Positions 16,657 to 25,263 of a DNA stretch of 64,000 bases are shown here, piece after piece. The notes beneath the pieces were generated by a model, which made no database searches, was not told the origin of the DNA, and saw only the letters and a program-made list of their open reading frames with translations. The DNA comes from Desulfovibrio sp. (GTDB lineage Bacteria > Desulfobacterota > Desulfovibrionia > Desulfovibrionales > Desulfovibrionaceae), in assembly GCA_031291035.1 (NCBI GenBank), contig JAISLI010000017.1:62001-126000 (forward strand), given 5' to 3'. Each line of letters opens with the position of its first letter. Position 1 is the first letter of the stretch. The translations under genes and the position numbers were made by a program.

Positions 16657-17786
16657 GCGGTCTTTTTTTGGGGCAAAGGCTGGACGACGATGTCGTCATA
16701 ACACAGGCGGAAGCTGACGTTCCGGTATACGCGTTCCACCAGCATGAAGGCCCGGCCTATGGAAATTTCAACGCCGGGGTACACTATGCCGGGCACGGAC
16801 AGACAGCAGGCGTCCGTCTGTTTTTCATCCATGTGGAGGCGGCCCCACAGATTGTCCCGGTTGAGCATGAGCCGCTTGCGCTCCCCGATGAGCCTGGCGA
16901 GTTTGCGGCTGGCCTCGCTGCTGTCCGGCGGCAGATGCCCGGCGACGGCGTTGAGGTGCGTGATGGTATACGACATGGCGGAGATCATGTCGTCCACCTT
17001 TTCCAGATGGCGGATGCTCAGGGGGTCGTACCCGAGAAATATCTTTGTGGTCAGCCCCGCCTTGTTGCCGAGCTGTTTGCCCGCATACACCGTGCCGTAG
17101 GCGTTGACCGTGCTGCCGTAAAGCTGCTCGCGCACAACGAGGTTGGCGCCGGCATACACGGTGGAATAGAGGCAGAACTTCTCAATAACGATATTGCCGC
17201 GGCTGCGCGCTTCCACTTTTTCCAGAAAAGGCGCGAGAATTTTTCCTCCGGCGGTGACAAGACAGCGCTGGCCGGCTCCGCCGCGCGCGCCGCCTTCTAT
17301 CATGATATCCTGGCGGGCGCGGGCCTCCCCGCCCTCAAGCATGCCCATAACGCGGATATTGTTGGCCTGGATGGAAAAACCTGAACGCACGGTGCCGTGA
17401 ACGGCCATGTCCCCCACAAAGAAGATGTTGCCGGTCTGAAAGCTCACGTCCTGCCGGACATTGAGCAGGCATTTGATGGTGATTTTGCCGGCGATGTAAA
17501 AAATGTAGCCGTTGGCGGCGGCCAGAAGATACTGCGGATATTCCTGGTCCACACGGGTGTTCGCGCCGACCGGAAGCGTGGGCGTGGCCTGTATGAAGCG
17601 CGGGTCAATGTCTTCCCCCGCCTCCTCAAGAGGGACGACCTCCGCCAATACCTGGCCGTCGATGGCGTTCTGGACATAGCCCAGACTGTACAGGTCGGAA
17701 GAAGCGTTTGCGCCCTCCCTGATGGCGGGTTTAGGACGCAAGTAATTAAAGTCCGGATTGAAGTAGTGGCGCAGGTAGTATTTCAT
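16653..17786 (-). CDS. FapA/DUF342 family protein
   Basis: A 377-residue protein of the DUF342 (FapA) family. It has the beta-helical glycine- and alternating-hydrophobic stretch of the family ([52 protein letters not shown]), then a helical segment (about residues 255-310) and a short C-terminal beta tail. Family members are often over 500 residues, so this is a short version. FapA in vibrios influences polar flagellation and glucose signalling. Its start is the first gene of the block leading through two glycosyltransferases to fliK. No strong Shine-Dalgarno is seen at 17786. Confidence 0.75.
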   Translation of the reverse strand: MKYYLRHYFNPDFNYLRPKPAIREGANASSDLYSLGYVQNAIDGQVLAEVVPLEEAGEDIDPRFIQATPTLPVGANTRVDQEYPQYLLAAANGYIFYIAGKITIKCLLNVRQDVSFQTGNIFFVGDMAVHGTVRSGFSIQANNIRVMGMLEGGEARARQDIMIEGGARGGAGQRCLVTAGGKILAPFLEKVEARSRGNIVIEKFCLYSTVYAGANLVVREQLYGSTVNAYGTVYAGKQLGNKAGLTTKIFLGYDPLSIRHLEKVDDMISAMSYTITHLNAVAGHLPPDSSEASRKLARLIGERKRLMLNRDNLWGRLHMDEKQTDACCLSVPGIVYPGVEISIGRAFMLVERVYRNVSFRLCYDDIVVQPLPQKKTA

Positions 17787-17966
17787 GTGACAATGGCGGA
17801 GAATGATTGTTCACCCGATTGTGCATGCCGCGGACAGAGCATTATGTTTCTTATTTTACAGGAACTGGCGAAATCTGTAAATACTGACGGCCGGATTCTG
17901 ATTTGTTCGGGCAAGCGCGGGACGGAGCCATATATGTGCAAGTTCCGCTCGTTGCAAGTGATGGCC

Positions 17967-17993
17967 TTGACAAAAAATAACGCGGAATATAGT
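17967..17993 (+). promoter_or_regulatory. Possible upstream promoter of the hybrid kinase
   Basis: TTGACA and TATAGT separated by 15 bases, a little short for sigma-70 but in an AT-rich setting. It would precede the second promoter by about 50 bases. Confidence 0.35.
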
Positions 17994-18019
17994 TTCTTTT
18001 TGAATTGTGAAAGTGCTGA

Positions 18020-18047
18020 TTGACAAATGCTGCCCGGCGTCGATACT
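18020..18047 (+). promoter_or_regulatory. Probable sigma-70 promoter of the hybrid kinase
   Basis: TTGACA at 18020-18025 and GATACT at 18042-18047 with a 16-base spacer. Transcription would start near 18054, leaving a leader of over 300 bases before the kinase. Confidence 0.45.
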
Positions 18048-18205
18048 CCCCTGATGAAGTTCGTCAGTTTTCCATGGCCTTGACTTCGTCCGGGGGAACA
18101 CCACTCAACAAAAAATACAGCAGAGCTTCAACGGCGACGATCCCGCGCGGATTCCTTTTCGCGCTGTTTTATCGGCGCGTCAGCGGCCCGGGAGAGGAGA
18201 AAAAC

Positions 18206-18262
18206 ATGATTGCGATGTGTACCGCATACGCTGGGAAAATCGACCGTTTGATGCGGCTGTAG
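18206..18262 (+). CDS. Possible 18-residue leader peptide
   Basis: An ATG at 18206 follows GGAGAGGAGA at close to ideal spacing, and the frame of 18 codons ends at a TAG at 18260-18262. The peptide ends KIDRLMRL. It lies in the long leader of the histidine kinase, 127 bases before its start. There is no similarity to judge by. It could be a regulatory upstream frame or chance. Confidence 0.3.
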   Translation: MIAMCTAYAGKIDRLMRL

Positions 18263-18389
18263 GCTGCGCCGTCATCAGGCGTACAACTTGCGGATAAAGA
18301 TTGCGGCTGGGTACGGCATAGGGTTGAGAACGCCTTTCCGGAGAAGGGGAGGGAAACACACGCCCTGACGGGGCGCGGGGAGCGGCGGT

Positions 18390-20528
18390 GTGAGCGTTAC
18401 GGATGCATGCGACGAAATACAGGAATTGCGGGATCTCGTCGCCGCGTTGCGTCTGCGTATAGCGGAATTGGAAAAAGAGGGCAAAAAAACCGCGCGTGAA
18501 GCGGTCAGATTACAAAGAGCCATAGAGCACGAGCGCACCGTCAGCATCGCCAAGGTCAACCGGGAGGCGGCCAAATCTCTTGCCGGGCGTGAGCGGGAGC
18601 GCTACATGCGTCTGGTGCTGGAAAACAGCTTCGACATTATCCTCCTGCTGGACAAAAGTTTCAGATTTGTATACTGCACCAGGGTCTTTCTGAGGAAAAT
18701 AGGCAACACGGATACCAACGCTCTCGTCGGCCGCACCTTTCAGGAAGTGTTCGGACTTTTTGCGGAAAGAGAGATTACCGATGCCCTCTTCAGGCTGTTG
18801 CGCGAGTCGGTGCGCACAAACACTCCCGCCGAACGGGCTGTGGAAATAGGCGAACCGCCGGAGCGGCACAAGTACACCGCTGTTTTTACGCCCATGAGCG
18901 GAGAGAGCGGGGTCAATGAAGGCGCCATGGTCCACCTCCATGACGTGACGGCCATTGAGACGGCGCGTGAAATGGCCGAACGCGCCAGCACGGCGAAATC
19001 CGATTTTCTTTCAAACATGAGCCATGAGATACGCACTCCGCTGAATGCCGTCATCGGCATGACCGCCATTGCCAAGTCCTCGGCTTCTTCGGAGCGCAAG
19101 GAATACTGTCTGGACAGGATAGCTGACGCTTCCCGGCATCTGCTCGGAATCATCAATGATATCCTGGATATGTCCAAAATAGAGGCCAACAAATTCGTCC
19201 TCTCGCCCGAGGAATTCAACATTGAAAATATGCTCCGGAAAGTGACGGATGTGGTCAACTTCAAGGTCGCCGAGAAAGAACAGAATCTTTTCGTCAATAT
19301 AGACAGAAATATACCTCGTATTTTGATCGGCGACGATCAGAGGCTCGCGCAGGTCATCACGAACCTGCTCTCCAACGCCGTGAAGTTTACCCCGGAATCC
19401 GGCTCCATACGCGTGGATGTGCTCCTGGAGCATGACGACGACACCAGCTGCATCCTGCAGGTGCGGGTTGCGGACACGGGCATAGGCATCAGCGAGGAAC
19501 AGCAGTCCCGCATCTTCAGTGCCTTCGAGCAGGCGGAAAGCGGCACATCCCGCAAATTCGGCGGTACGGGTCTTGGGCTGGCCATTTCCAAAAAAATCGT
19601 GGAAATGATGGGTGGGGGCATTCGGGTGGAGTCCGAAATCGGCAAAGGCGCGACCTTTGTCCTTACCGCGCGCCTCGACAAGGGATCCGGGGACCAGCGC
19701 GGCCTGCTGGAAGGCGTGGACTGGAACACGTTGCGCGTGCTCGTTGTTGATGACGATCCGTATATCCTGAAGTATTTTGAGCACCTGTCCGAACAAATCG
19801 GTTTTTCCTGCGACACTGCCGGCGGCGGCGACGAAGCCCTGCGGATGATCGGACAGAACGCCCCGTATGACATGTATTTCGTGGACTGGAAGATGGCGGG
19901 CATGGACGGCATCGAACTGTCGCGACGGATCAAGGCGCGTAGCGCAAACAAGTCCGTCGTCATCATGATTTCGGCAGCGGAATTGAGCCGGATTGAGGAA
20001 GAAGCGAAAAAAGTCGGCGTCGACAAATTCCTGTCCAAACCTCTTTTCCCTTCCGATCTGGCCGACTGTATCAGCGAGTGCCTGGGGAGAGGCAGTCTGA
20101 AGGAGGAACACATTGAGGCGGCAAGCGAATGTTTCCGGGGGTTCCGCGTCCTGCTGGCCGAAGATGTGGAAATCAACCGGGAAATCGTGATCAGCCTGCT
20201 TGAGCCGACCGGCCTGGAAATCGACAGCGCCGAAAACGGCGCTGATGCGGTCGGAAAATTCGGCGAACAGCCGGACCGTTACGACATGATTTTCATGGAT
20301 GTGCAGATGCCGGAAATGGACGGACTGGAAGCGACGCGCCGCATCCGCGCCATGGACTGCCCCGCGGCCGCCCGGATACCCATTGTGGCCATGACCGCGA
20401 ATGTTTTCAAAGAAGACATAGAACGCTGCCTGCAAGCGGGCATGGACGGCCATGTGGGCAAGCCGATCAACCTGGAGGAGGTGCTGCGCATGCTGCGCCT
20501 TTACCTGCCCCGCTCCGACGCCGCCTGA
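18390..20528 (+). CDS. Soluble hybrid sensor histidine kinase with two receiver domains
   Basis: A 712-residue cytoplasmic signalling protein with no membrane segment. Order: an N-terminal coiled coil (residues 5-70), a PAS domain (about 75-185), a dimerisation/phosphoacceptor helix with SNMSHEIRTPLNAVIG (His212), an ATPase domain with NLLSNAVKF and GGTGLGLAISK, then two receivers with phosphoacceptor Asp499 (FVDWKM) and Asp637 (FMDVQMPEMDG). The absence of an Hpt or output domain implies phosphorelay to another protein. The start is a GTG at 18390 preceded by GGGGAG. It is convergent with the Coo operon, with a 29-base gap. The signal is unknown. Confidence 0.92.
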   Translation: MSVTDACDEIQELRDLVAALRLRIAELEKEGKKTAREAVRLQRAIEHERTVSIAKVNREAAKSLAGRERERYMRLVLENSFDIILLLDKSFRFVYCTRVFLRKIGNTDTNALVGRTFQEVFGLFAEREITDALFRLLRESVRTNTPAERAVEIGEPPERHKYTAVFTPMSGESGVNEGAMVHLHDVTAIETAREMAERASTAKSDFLSNMSHEIRTPLNAVIGMTAIAKSSASSERKEYCLDRIADASRHLLGIINDILDMSKIEANKFVLSPEEFNIENMLRKVTDVVNFKVAEKEQNLFVNIDRNIPRILIGDDQRLAQVITNLLSNAVKFTPESGSIRVDVLLEHDDDTSCILQVRVADTGIGISEEQQSRIFSAFEQAESGTSRKFGGTGLGLAISKKIVEMMGGGIRVESEIGKGATFVLTARLDKGSGDQRGLLEGVDWNTLRVLVVDDDPYILKYFEHLSEQIGFSCDTAGGGDEALRMIGQNAPYDMYFVDWKMAGMDGIELSRRIKARSANKSVVIMISAAELSRIEEEAKKVGVDKFLSKPLFPSDLADCISECLGRGSLKEEHIEAASECFRGFRVLLAEDVEINREIVISLLEPTGLEIDSAENGADAVGKFGEQPDRYDMIFMDVQMPEMDGLEATRRIRAMDCPAAARIPIVAMTANVFKEDIERCLQAGMDGHVGKPINLEEVLRMLRLYLPRSDAA

Positions 20529-20557
20529 TTGACCGTGCAAGGCCTGTTTTTTCTTGG

Positions 20558-21229
20558 TCAGCGCACCTTTTTCTTCAGTTTTGCCGAAATTTCCCGGTCA
20601 GCCGGTTTTTCCGCAGTCCCGGACGCGGTTTTCTTTTCGGCCGCCGCGCCCTTGTCCTGAGCGCCGGCCGGTTTCGGTCCGGGAGCCGCGTCAGGTTTTG
20701 CTTCGGGGGTGGGCGGCAGAACGACGGTGCCGTCCGGTTCAACCATGGACAAGGCCCGCGCGGGGCAAGCCTCCATGCAGGCGGTAATCTTTTTGCCGTT
20801 TTTGTCCCGCCAGGCCTGGCACATGTCGCAACGCACCGCCACTTCGCGGCGGGAGCGCTGGGCCATGGTTTCCGAATCCTCGCCCACGCCGGGCATGCCG
20901 ATGTGTTCCAGGGAAATGGCTCCATAAGGGCAGGCGGCGAGGCACATTTTACAGGCCACGCAAAACTGCACACGCACGATAATGCGTCCGTCCTCCTGCT
21001 GCAGGGCGCCGGTGGGGCAGATGTCGCAGCAGGGGGCGGGGTCGCACTGGTGGCAGCGCACGGTGGTTTTGAAACTTTCCGTCTTGACCACCTGAACGCG
21101 GGAAACAAGCTCATCGCGGTGTTTCATGGCCTCCTTGAAGGACATGCCGTGATGGGCGGCAATACAGGCCACTTCACATCGGCGGCAGGCGCGACACTTG
21201 TCCGGTATGACCTCAATGTATTCGTGCAT
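20558..21229 (-). CDS. cooF: CooF-type hydrogenase ferredoxin subunit
   Basis: A 223-residue polyferredoxin that passes electrons between a partner such as CO dehydrogenase and the membrane hydrogenase. It has four cysteine clusters of the CooF/HycB kind: CRACRRCEVAC, CHQCDPAPCCDICP, CVACKMCLAACP and CDMC...CMEACP. The last 50 residues are an extension rich in Pro, Ala and Lys that is outside the family core. I chose the ATG at 21229, preceded by GAGGAAC. This overlaps the hypA stop by 17 bases. It is the final gene of the cluster. No cooS is adjacent, so the physiological partner is open. Confidence 0.88.
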   Translation of the reverse strand: MHEYIEVIPDKCRACRRCEVACIAAHHGMSFKEAMKHRDELVSRVQVVKTESFKTTVRCHQCDPAPCCDICPTGALQQEDGRIIVRVQFCVACKMCLAACPYGAISLEHIGMPGVGEDSETMAQRSRREVAVRCDMCQAWRDKNGKKITACMEACPARALSMVEPDGTVVLPPTPEAKPDAAPGPKPAGAQDKGAAAEKKTASGTAEKPADREISAKLKKKVR

Positions 21230-21605
21230 GGTCTTGTTCCTCGGATTCAACACGCAGGGCGACGAGCATAAGCCCATGCCCCCCGTTGAAATGAATTTCT
21301 TCGCTGCCGCATTGCGGGCAGACGAAGCGGCGTTGCGTCAGTTTGAAAGTATGTCCGCAGACGGAGCAGGCGCAGCCAAGCGGCACGGTGCGCAGTGTAA
21401 GCGCCGCTCCCTCGGCGGGCGTTCCCTCCGCGAAAAGCTCAAAACAGCCAGTCAGGGTCTGGGGTTCCACACAGGAGATCAACCCCAGTTCACATTCAAT
21501 TTCCTGAATTCGCAAAGCCCGGTTTTCCGGATTGTCCGCATTGTGTCGCTCAACAGCGGCAAGAGCGGTGGAAAGAAGCCCCTGCGCCAGACTCAATTCG
21601 TGCAT
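21213..21605 (-). CDS. hypA: HypA nickel metallochaperone
   Basis: A 130-residue accessory protein that delivers nickel to NiFe hydrogenase. It begins MHEL, with His2 as the nickel ligand, and carries the zinc site as CSVC and CPQC pairs near residues 82-101. The C-terminal tail is slightly extended and acidic. It starts one base after the stop of cooH and overlaps cooF. Its placement inside the hydrogenase operon suggests dedicated maturation of CooH. Confidence 0.95.
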   Translation of the reverse strand: MHELSLAQGLLSTALAAVERHNADNPENRALRIQEIECELGLISCVEPQTLTGCFELFAEGTPAEGAALTLRTVPLGCACSVCGHTFKLTQRRFVCPQCGSEEIHFNGGHGLMLVALRVESEEQDHARIH

Positions 21606-22706
21606 TCAACGCTCCGTGCAGGACACGCACGGATCAATGCTGTTTGTAATCAGTGCCACATCCGCAACTTTGCAGTCCCTCATCATAACGCCGAGCGCTT
21701 CCCAGTTCATGTAGGACGGGACGCGCCATTTGAGTCTGGCCGGTCTGTCGGTGCCGTTTGTGCGGATGTAGTAAAACACCTCCCCGCGCGGAGCCTCTGT
21801 GCGCGCACAGGCCTCAGCCGCGCGAATCTGGCGCATGGAGGCGGTTGTCGCCCCGTCGGGCACACGTTCGCAGCATTGACGTATCAGGCGGAAGGATTCA
21901 AAAATTTCATGCAGGCGCACTGTCGTGCGGGAATGGATGCAACAGCCGTCATTGACGATTGTCCTGAATTCCAGATCGGGATAAGCGGCGTAAGGCGAAT
22001 CCTTGCGCACATCCATCTTCAGGCCGGAACCGCGCGCCACCGGCCCCACGACGCCAAGGCGCAACGCATCCTCCCCCGGCAGCAGACCCAGACCCCTGGT
22101 ACGCCCGAGAACCATGCTGTTGGAGGTATAAAGCTCGCGTATCTCTTCCACTTCCGGTTCCATTTTGTCGACCATGCCCAGGATATATTTGAGAAGCTCG
22201 GGCGTCACATCACATTTGACCCCGCCGATACAGTTCTGTGCCAGATTCATGCGGTTGCCGTACACGGTTTCCTTCACGTCCTGTATCATCTCGCGTACTT
22301 CCATGGTGTGCATGAACAGAGACTTGAAACCGATAATATGAGCCTGGATGGCGGTGTTGAACAAATGTGACGCAACACGTTTGATTTCTTCAGCCAGCAC
22401 GCGAAGATAGCGCGCCCGCGGCGGAATGCTGACGCCCAACACATTTTCCACGGCCATGCAATAGGTAAAGGAATGGCTGTTGGAACAAAGCGAGCAGACC
22501 CGCTCCGTCAGTGTGGTGTTTTTGGTCAGGTTGCGCTGGGTGGCCATAGCCTCCATGCCCCGGTGGACATGCCCCGAGGTCAGTTCAACCTTGCGTATGG
22601 TTTCGCCTTCCACAGTCAGGTGGAAATAAACCGGCTCCTCCAGAGCCACATGCACCGGGCCCAGAGGCATGGAAAACGATCTGCCGGCGGTGTTCATGAC
22701 AGTCAT
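21606..22706 (-). CDS. cooH: CooH, catalytic large subunit of CO-induced-type NiFe hydrogenase
   Basis: A 366-residue group 4 NiFe hydrogenase large subunit. The nickel-binding motifs are intact: RVCSLC near Cys71/Cys74 and DPCVSC near Cys360/Cys363 at the very end. This separates it from complex I NuoD, which has lost them. The protein ends CTER three residues after the last cysteine, so there is no cleavable tail and no maturation protease is needed. The ATG at 22706 follows GGGAG. It overlaps the cooU stop by 4 bases. It would reduce protons or oxidise H2 at the membrane arm's cytoplasmic face. Confidence 0.93.
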   Translation of the reverse strand: MTVMNTAGRSFSMPLGPVHVALEEPVYFHLTVEGETIRKVELTSGHVHRGMEAMATQRNLTKNTTLTERVCSLCSNSHSFTYCMAVENVLGVSIPPRARYLRVLAEEIKRVASHLFNTAIQAHIIGFKSLFMHTMEVREMIQDVKETVYGNRMNLAQNCIGGVKCDVTPELLKYILGMVDKMEPEVEEIRELYTSNSMVLGRTRGLGLLPGEDALRLGVVGPVARGSGLKMDVRKDSPYAAYPDLEFRTIVNDGCCIHSRTTVRLHEIFESFRLIRQCCERVPDGATTASMRQIRAAEACARTEAPRGEVFYYIRTNGTDRPARLKWRVPSYMNWEALGVMMRDCKVADVALITNSIDPCVSCTER

Positions 22707-23236
22707 GACGGTTTCTCCCTGTCTTTGAGAATGCGCTCCCAGAGATCCGTGGTGCAGGCGCCGTTCATCATGATTGAGAGCGGGACCGCCCGATTGAGGA
22801 TGCCCTCCTCAAACTTCTCATCCAGAAACAGGCGGCGCGGGTTGGGATGATCCGACACTTTGACGCCGTAAAGCTCCATCATTTCGCGCTCATGCCAGTC
22901 GGCATTGGCGAAAAGATGCGCTATGGACGGAACCACGGGCCATTCCCCGTTAAGCGTGACCGTGAGATTGTAGATAACGCCGTCAAGCTCAAAATGATAA
23001 CAGACTTCCTGCATGGGCTCGCTCAGGTGGCGGCGGTTGTATGCCGTCGCCATGCACAGCCGCGCGCCGGCCTCGCGCAGCAGGCCGGCCGCGCGCGTCA
23101 GATGACGCGGTATTCCCAGCCTGAACCAGTGGAACGCATTGCCGAAACTGTCCACGCTGTGGTGGACTGTGCCGGTTTCACTGCATTGATTGAGGTTGTC
23201 TATAATGCGCGCATCGCCCCGGATATCGTTTTGCAT
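22703..23236 (-). CDS. cooU: CooU, 30-kDa-type subunit of group 4 hydrogenase
   Basis: A 177-residue NuoC-like subunit that connects the small and large subunits. Family features include ATAYNRRHLSEPMQEVCYHFE, LTVTLNGEWPVVPSIAHLFANADWHEREMMELYGV and DHPNPRRLFLDE. I chose the ATG at 23236 with GAGAGGG upstream, over a TTG at 23251. The start overlaps the end of cooX, and its stop overlaps cooH, so translation is probably coupled. Confidence 0.88.
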   Translation of the reverse strand: MQNDIRGDARIIDNLNQCSETGTVHHSVDSFGNAFHWFRLGIPRHLTRAAGLLREAGARLCMATAYNRRHLSEPMQEVCYHFELDGVIYNLTVTLNGEWPVVPSIAHLFANADWHEREMMELYGVKVSDHPNPRRLFLDEKFEEGILNRAVPLSIMMNGACTTDLWERILKDREKPS

Positions 23237-23247
23237 GAGGTGCCCTC

Positions 23248-23835
23248 TCAATATGTCGTGGGCGCCGCTGAGGTCAGTTCGCCCGCCGCCACGGTTTCAG
23301 TCGTTGTTGCCGACATGACGCCGGCATTGCGGAGGGCGTCTTCCCGCCGACGGCACTGGGGACAAAGATGTCGGATTTTTTCGGGATCAATTTCAGGATT
23401 GGCGGCGTAAAGGCGCCGCGCCAGAGCGGCGGGGACAGGTCGCATCAGCGCGCCGCAACCGGCGCAAGGTTCGTATTTGATGGTATGCTGTTCCAGACGG
23501 TTAAATTTTTCCTCTTCGGGATGGGCCCCATGCCAGTCGTTTGTGATGCTCACGGCTCCGGTAGGGCAGTAGTGGCGGCAGGATGCGCACAGGCAGCAGG
23601 AATTCTGCCAGATGGCGATGGTATAGCCGCTGCCGTCGTCCATGTGCGTAATGTTGATGGCCCCCGCCGTACAGGAATTCCGGCAGATGCCGCAACCCAT
23701 GCAGAGTTCGGGATTCACCCTGGCGCGGCCGCGCAGGCGCTCCGGCGTAAAAGTTTCTCCAAGGGGAAAGGGATCGGTGCTTGGCCCTTCCAGCACATTG
23801 CGCAAGAGAACTTTTAAAAATCCCGCCATTGTCAT
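23248..23835 (-). CDS. cooX: CooX, two-cluster ferredoxin subunit of group 4 hydrogenase
   Basis: A 195-residue NuoI-like electron-transfer subunit. Two 4Fe-4S motifs are present: CMGCGICRNSC and CCLCASCRHYCP. A further pair of CxxC motifs in the last third (CAGC and CPQC) suggests an added zinc or rubredoxin-like site. It lies between cooL and cooU with 4-base overlaps at the upstream side. It should carry electrons from CooF toward the catalytic pair. Confidence 0.88.
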   Translation of the reverse strand: MTMAGFLKVLLRNVLEGPSTDPFPLGETFTPERLRGRARVNPELCMGCGICRNSCTAGAINITHMDDGSGYTIAIWQNSCCLCASCRHYCPTGAVSITNDWHGAHPEEEKFNRLEQHTIKYEPCAGCGALMRPVPAALARRLYAANPEIDPEKIRHLCPQCRRREDALRNAGVMSATTTETVAAGELTSAAPTTY

Positions 23836-24281
23836 TCCTCCAGGCCCAGTTTTTTGAGCCAGATTGAGCGCGCCAGCACAACCCCTTCCAGGATGGCCTG
23901 GGGGCGCGGCGGACAGCCGGGAATATTGACGTCCACCGGCAGATAGCGATCAATCGGACCATCTATGGAATAACCCTCGCGGAAGACGCCGCCGGAAATG
24001 GGACAGATGCCGACGGCCACGGTAATCTTGGGATTGGGTATCTCATGCCAGACCCGCAATACGCGGTCGCGTACCCTGGTTGTCAGGGGGCCGGTTATGA
24101 GCACAACATCCGCATGGCGCGGGCTGCCGCAATACCGGCAGCCGAGGCGTTCCACATCATACCTGGGTATGCAGGCCGTGGTCGCCAGTTCCACATCACA
24201 GCCGTTGCACGAACCGGCATTGATTCTGAAAAGCCACGGCGAGCGGACGGAAAACTTTTTGAGCGTTTTATCCAGTGACAC
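23832..24281 (-). CDS. cooL: CooL, small subunit of group 4 NiFe hydrogenase
   Basis: A 149-residue NuoB-like subunit with the proximal 4Fe-4S cluster. The ligands are visible in AGSCNGCDVEL, VGICPISGG and PGCPPRPQAI. It is the partner of CooH at the interface to the membrane arm. It begins 11 bases after cooK and overlaps cooX by 4 bases. Length is normal for the family. Confidence 0.92.
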   Translation of the reverse strand: MSLDKTLKKFSVRSPWLFRINAGSCNGCDVELATTACIPRYDVERLGCRYCGSPRHADVVLITGPLTTRVRDRVLRVWHEIPNPKITVAVGICPISGGVFREGYSIDGPIDRYLPVDVNIPGCPPRPQAILEGVVLARSIWLKKLGLEE

Positions 24282-24291
24282 AGCGCCCTCC

Positions 24292-25263
24292 TCACATCAC
24301 CCAGGCCAGTACCAGACTGCACAGCGCAAGCGCCGCCGGGATGGTCACATAGAAACGGAAAGCCTGATCTATGCGGAAACGCCCCGTCGCCGATTTGACA
24401 AGCGTGAGCGAAAGCAGCATCAGTGCCAGACATTTCAGCACAAACCAGACAAGGTTGACCGGCCACAAGGAACTGATGGTCCCGGGGAAGAACAGGGCGA
24501 TGCCCAGCCCCAGCACCACAAAGGTCTTCAGGGCGGAGGTGACGGTGAACAGCGCCAGCAGCGGACCGCCGTATTCCAGCAATGGCCCTTCCAGCAGTTC
24601 CGTTTCCGCTTCGGCGATGTCAAATGGGGCAACGCCCATCGTGCCGGGCAAAAAAATCAGATAGGCCAGCAATGCCGGTATCATGGCCGGGTTGAAGCCG
24701 AGAGAGCCGTTTTCCTGTTGCCAGGCCACTATTCTGAGCAGGGAGAATTCCGCTCCGGAGCTTTCCGCTCCAAGGTTTTTGCCGACAAGCATGGCCACGG
24801 AAAGCAGGATCATGAGCAGCGGCGTTTCATAGGCCAGCATGAGCAGCATTTCACGGGAAAAACCCAATGCCCCGAACGGCGAACTGGAGGCCGAGCCTCC
24901 CAGCATCAAGGCCATTGCCGGCAGGGGCAAAAGATAGAAAATGACCAGCAGATCTCCCATGTTGGACAGCCCCGAGTAAACGCCGGGCACCGGAATAAAG
25001 GCGGCGCACACGGCCATGCCCGTGAAGCCGAAAACCGGCGCGAACAGGAAGGCGGCGCGGCAGGCCGTTTTGGGGATCAGCGTTTCCTTGGTCAGCAGTT
25101 TTGCCGCGTCAAGCCAGGGTTGAATCAGCGGAGGACCTACCCTGCGCTGAAGGCGCGCCTCCACCCGCCGGTCCAGGCCCTTGCAGAAGAAGCCCAGCGC
25201 CAGTGCGAAAATGCCGCCGGGAAAAATGGTCATATGCAGAATGGCGAGCAGCGTGTCAATCAT
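24292..25263 (-). CDS. cooK: CooK, NuoH-like membrane subunit
   Basis: A 323-residue integral membrane protein of the NuoH/EchB family with about eight hydrophobic segments. Conserved regions include RRVGPPLIQPWLDAAKLLTKE on the first cytoplasmic loop, SREMLLMLAYETPLL and DIAEAETELLEGPLLEYGG. The latter acidic loops link electron transfer to ion translocation. It overlaps cooM by 4 bases. Confidence 0.92.
   Translation of the reverse strand: MIDTLLAILHMTIFPGGIFALALGFFCKGLDRRVEARLQRRVGPPLIQPWLDAAKLLTKETLIPKTACRAAFLFAPVFGFTGMAVCAAFIPVPGVYSGLSNMGDLLVIFYLLPLPAMALMLGGSASSSPFGALGFSREMLLMLAYETPLLMILLSVAMLVGKNLGAESSGAEFSLLRIVAWQQENGSLGFNPAMIPALLAYLIFLPGTMGVAPFDIAEAETELLEGPLLEYGGPLLALFTVTSALKTFVVLGLGIALFFPGTISSLWPVNLVWFVLKCLALMLLSLTLVKSATGRFRIDQAFRFYVTIPAALALCSLVLAWVM

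Larger units (their letters stand above)
17787..18389. other. Divergent intergenic region (fapA-like / histidine kinase)
   Basis: About 600 bases with no convincing long gene. It holds two plus-strand promoter-like sites (17967-17993 and 18020-18047) and a short reading frame with a strong ribosome-binding site (18206-18262). An 80-codon frame at 18020-18262 overlaps these sites and has no recognisable product. Confidence 0.6.

Noticed and set aside
18020..18262. 80-codon frame before the histidine kinase
   Set aside because: It overlaps the promoter-like site and has an atypical composition; only its last 18 codons have a good ribosome-binding site.
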